Source: an uncultured Oxalobacteraceae bacterium
GTDB taxonomy: Bacteria; Pseudomonadota; Gammaproteobacteria; Burkholderiales; Burkholderiaceae_D
DNA: 64,000 bases
Assembly (NCBI GenBank): GCA_903862415.1
Contig: CAIOYD010000020.1
Coordinates: 1-64,000, forward strand
Direction: 5' to 3'
Shown: one piece after another, positions 61,239 to 64,000 of the stretch
How the letters are laid out: each line of letters begins with the position of its first letter
Numbering within the stretch: position 1 is the stretch's first letter
Notes under the pieces: model-generated
What the model was told of the DNA's origin: nothing
Database searches by the model: none
What the model saw: the letters and a program-made list of their open reading frames with translations, nothing else
Position numbers and translations under genes: made by a program

Positions 61239-61892
61239 TTAAGTTCGATTGAGTGAGGCAGCTTCAAAGGCGGCCAGTATCGGTTGTAAAAATTCACGTT
61301 TCAATTTCAATGCCGCCTGATTGACAATCAGACGCGAAGAAATATCCATAATTTGTTCCACTTCGACCAAATGATTGGCGCGCAGGGTATTGCCGGTACT
61401 GACGAGATCGACAATCACATCCGACAGGCCAACCAGCGGAGCGAGTTCCATCGAGCCATACAGTTTGATCAAATCAACATGCACACCCTTACTGGCAAAA
61501 TGTCGGCGGGCGATTTCAACGTATTTGGTGGCTACACGCAAACGCGCTCCCTGACGTACAGCGCTGGCATAATCAAAACCCTGCGCCACCGCCACCGACA
61601 TGCGACAGGCAGCAATTTTCAGATCTACCGGCTGATACAGACCATCGCCGCCATGTTCGATTAACACATCCTTGCCCGCCACACCAAAATCGGCCGCACC
61701 ATACTGCACGTAGGTTGGCACATCAGAGGCACGGACAATAATCACCCGCAAGAGCGGATTGGACGTCGGCAAAATCAGTTTGCGCGAGGTTTCCGGATCT
61801 TCCAGTACCTGTATACCCGCTGCCTCAAGTAACGGCAGGGTGTCATCAAAAATACGGCCCTTGGATAGCGCCAGCGTCAGTTGCGCGCTCAT
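61239..61892 (-). CDS. hisG: ATP phosphoribosyltransferase, short form
   Basis: [40 protein letters not shown]. Confidence 0.95.
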   Translation of the reverse strand: MSAQLTLALSKGRIFDDTLPLLEAAGIQVLEDPETSRKLILPTSNPLLRVIIVRASDVPTYVQYGAADFGVAGKDVLIEHGGDGLYQPVDLKIAACRMSVAVAQGFDYASAVRQGARLRVATKYVEIARRHFASKGVHVDLIKLYGSMELAPLVGLSDVIVDLVSTGNTLRANHLVEVEQIMDISSRLIVNQAALKLKREFLQPILAAFEAASLNRT

Positions 61893-63148
61893 GAAGCTGA
61901 ACTGATGCGCCGGATATTGGCGCCCAGAGCCGATAATTTTACTTCCATGCGATCATAACCACGGTCGAGATGGTAGATACGATCGATCAGGGTTTCGCCT
62001 TCGGCAGCCATGGCGGCAATTACCAGACTGGCGGAAGCGCGCAAATCGGTCGCCATGACCGGTGCGCCTACCAGTTTGTCAACGCCGCGCACAATCGCCG
62101 TATGTCCTTCGATTTCAATCGACGCACCCAGACGATTTAATTCCTGCACATGCATGAAGCGGTTTTCAAAAATAGTTTCAGTCACCTGACTGGTACCCTC
62201 GGCAATACAGTTGAGTGCCATAAACTGCGCCTGCATGTCGGTAGGGAAACCCGGATATTCGGTGGTGCGGAAACTGACCGCTTTCGGACGCGCAGACATT
62301 TGGATGCGAATACTGTCCGGTTCAGAAATGAGGATGGCCCCTGCTTCACGTAATTTATCCATGGCAACATCGAGTATATCGACACGGGTGTTTTTCAGGG
62401 TCACATCACCACCGGTGGCGGCGACCGCACACAAAAAGGTGGCGGCTTCAACCCGGTCAGAAATGATGTGATGACGGGCACCGTGCAATTTTTCCACGCC
62501 ATGAATCACCAGGCGCGAACTGCCGATGCCGGAAATTTTTGCGCCCATGGAAACCAGCAGATTGGCCAGATCGACCACTTCGGGTTCACAGGCCGCATTT
62601 TCCAGCACGGTTTCACCTTCGGCCAGAGTCGCGGCCATCAGCAGGTTTTCGGTGCCGGTGACGGTAATCATATCGGTAACGATACGGGTGCCCTTGAGCT
62701 TTTTGGCTTTGGCATGAATGTAACCGGCTTCGAGATGAATTTCAGCGCCCATGGCCTGCAAACCCTTAATGTGCTGATCCACGGGGCGCGCACCGATAGC
62801 GCAACCACCAGGCAGAGAAACCTTGGCTTCACCAAAGCGTGCCAACAGCGGGCCTAGTGCCAGAATCGAGGCGCGCATGGTTTTGACCATGTCATACGGT
62901 GCTTCCAGGGTATGGATATTGCCGCCATTGAGTACCACTTCGCTGCCGCTGACCTGCATCTTCAAACCCATCTGGGCCAGCAGTTTTTCCATCGTGGCCA
63001 CATCTTTGAGCTGTGGCAGATTGGTCAGATTGAGGTCGTCAGCGGTCAGCAGACCGGCGCACAGAATCGGCAGGGCGGCATTTTTAGCACCGGAAATTTG
63101 TACCTCGCCAGTCAGGCGGGTACCGCCGGTAATAAGTAATTTATCCAT
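61889..63148 (-). CDS. murA: UDP-N-acetylglucosamine 1-carboxyvinyltransferase
   Basis: [60 protein letters not shown]. Confidence 0.97.
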   Translation of the reverse strand: MDKLLITGGTRLTGEVQISGAKNAALPILCAGLLTADDLNLTNLPQLKDVATMEKLLAQMGLKMQVSGSEVVLNGGNIHTLEAPYDMVKTMRASILALGPLLARFGEAKVSLPGGCAIGARPVDQHIKGLQAMGAEIHLEAGYIHAKAKKLKGTRIVTDMITVTGTENLLMAATLAEGETVLENAACEPEVVDLANLLVSMGAKISGIGSSRLVIHGVEKLHGARHHIISDRVEAATFLCAVAATGGDVTLKNTRVDILDVAMDKLREAGAILISEPDSIRIQMSARPKAVSFRTTEYPGFPTDMQAQFMALNCIAEGTSQVTETIFENRFMHVQELNRLGASIEIEGHTAIVRGVDKLVGAPVMATDLRASASLVIAAMAAEGETLIDRIYHLDRGYDRMEVKLSALGANIRRISSAS

Positions 63149-63383
63149 GTTGAGCAAATTCTTCCGGCGTCAGGGTTTTCATAGAAAGCGCATGTATTTC
63201 TGCGCGCATACGGTCACCCAGAACGGCATACACCATTTGGTGCCGCTGTATCGGGCGTTTTCCTGCAAAGGCGGCACAAACGATGGTGGCCTGAAAATGC
63301 TGACCGTCACCTTCTACTGTAAGGTGACTGCAGTCCATACCGGCGGCGATGTAATTCTTGATTTGATCTGGTGTTGGTAACAC
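63141..63383 (-). CDS. BolA/IbaG family protein
   Basis: [49 protein letters not shown]; likely GTG start at 63383. Confidence 0.88.
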   Translation of the reverse strand: MLPTPDQIKNYIAAGMDCSHLTVEGDGQHFQATIVCAAFAGKRPIQRHQMVYAVLGDRMRAEIHALSMKTLTPEEFAQHG

Positions 63384-63441
63384 GATGACTTCCTTGAAAT
63401 TCAAAAACCAGTCCGGCTGATTGACACCGGACTGAGACAAT

Positions 63442-64000
63442 TTAGCTGCGTAACTTGTAACCGCTTTTAAGCATGCCCAGAGCGATTCCTGCCAGCACTA
63501 CAAAAAACACCAGCACGATGGCAAAACTGCGCAGCGGATCGATATCGGACTGACCAAAAAAACCGAATCGGAATCCGTCTATCATATAAAAAAATGGGTT
63601 AAAGCGCGAGATCGTTTGCCACAATGGCGGCAATGAGTGGATAGAATAAAACACCCCGGACAAAAACGTTGCCGGCATGATCAAAAAGTTTTGAAATGCG
63701 GCCAGCTGATCGAATTTTTCCGCCCAGATGCCGGCTATCAAGCCCATGGTTCCGAGTATTGCCGCACCCAGCAGGGAAAACACCACAATCCAGAGCGGCG
63801 CCTGAAACGACAGATCAGCAAACCAGGCGGTAATGACAAACACACCCAGACCGACCGCCAGCCCACGCACTATGGAGGCGAGTACATAAGCACCAAACAG
63901 CTCCCAGTATGACAGCGGCGGCAACAAAATAAACACCAGATTACCGGTGATTTTGGATTGCATTAACGACGACGAGGCATTGGCAAAGGAATTTTGCAAC
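63442..64000 (-). CDS. ABC-2 type transporter permease (5' end truncated by window)
   Basis: Multi-TM; MPATFLSGVFYSIHSLPPLWQTISRFNPFFYMIDGFRFGFFG. Confidence 0.9.
   Translation of the reverse strand, partial: LQNSFANASSSLMQSKITGNLVFILLPPLSYWELFGAYVLASIVRGLAVGLGVFVITAWFADLSFQAPLWIVVFSLLGAAILGTMGLIAGIWAEKFDQLAAFQNFLIMPATFLSGVFYSIHSLPPLWQTISRFNPFFYMIDGFRFGFFGQSDIDPLRSFAIVLVFFVVLAGIALGMLKSGYKLRS

Overview
The window is a betaproteobacterial-looking chromosome segment, judged from gene families and operon layout only. From left to right it carries: two secreted hydrolases; a purine-catabolic operon (guaD, xdhC, xdhB, xdhA); a LysR regulator divergent from a glyoxylate-to-glycerate operon (gcl, hyi, glxR, glycerate kinase); a BMP-family nucleoside-type ABC importer; a HIT protein; a porin; a chemoreceptor; a 2-methylcitrate operon (prpB, prpC, acnD, prpF) behind a strong sigma-54-like promoter; two J-domain membrane proteins; and a secreted RidA. 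After a 7.2 kb integrated element come sspB/sspA, cytochrome bc1, mscL, Nif3-like, a Do-like protease, a translationally coupled envelope ABC/LolA-like/beta-barrel cassette, tatCBA, hinT, a his operon, murA, ibaG and a truncated ABC-2 permease. The most interesting feature is the compact element at about 34278-41506 in the 3' end of tRNA-Thr(UGU). It is bounded by an exact 54-bp duplication of the tRNA 3' part. It encodes a tyrosine integrase, small HTH-type proteins, a tightly overlapping replication module (replication-initiation-like protein and DnaB/RepA-like ATPase) and a phage terminase small subunit. It has no large terminase, portal, capsid or tail genes. This fits a phage satellite (PICI-like) that may redirect a helper phage's packaging; that function is an inference and is untested.
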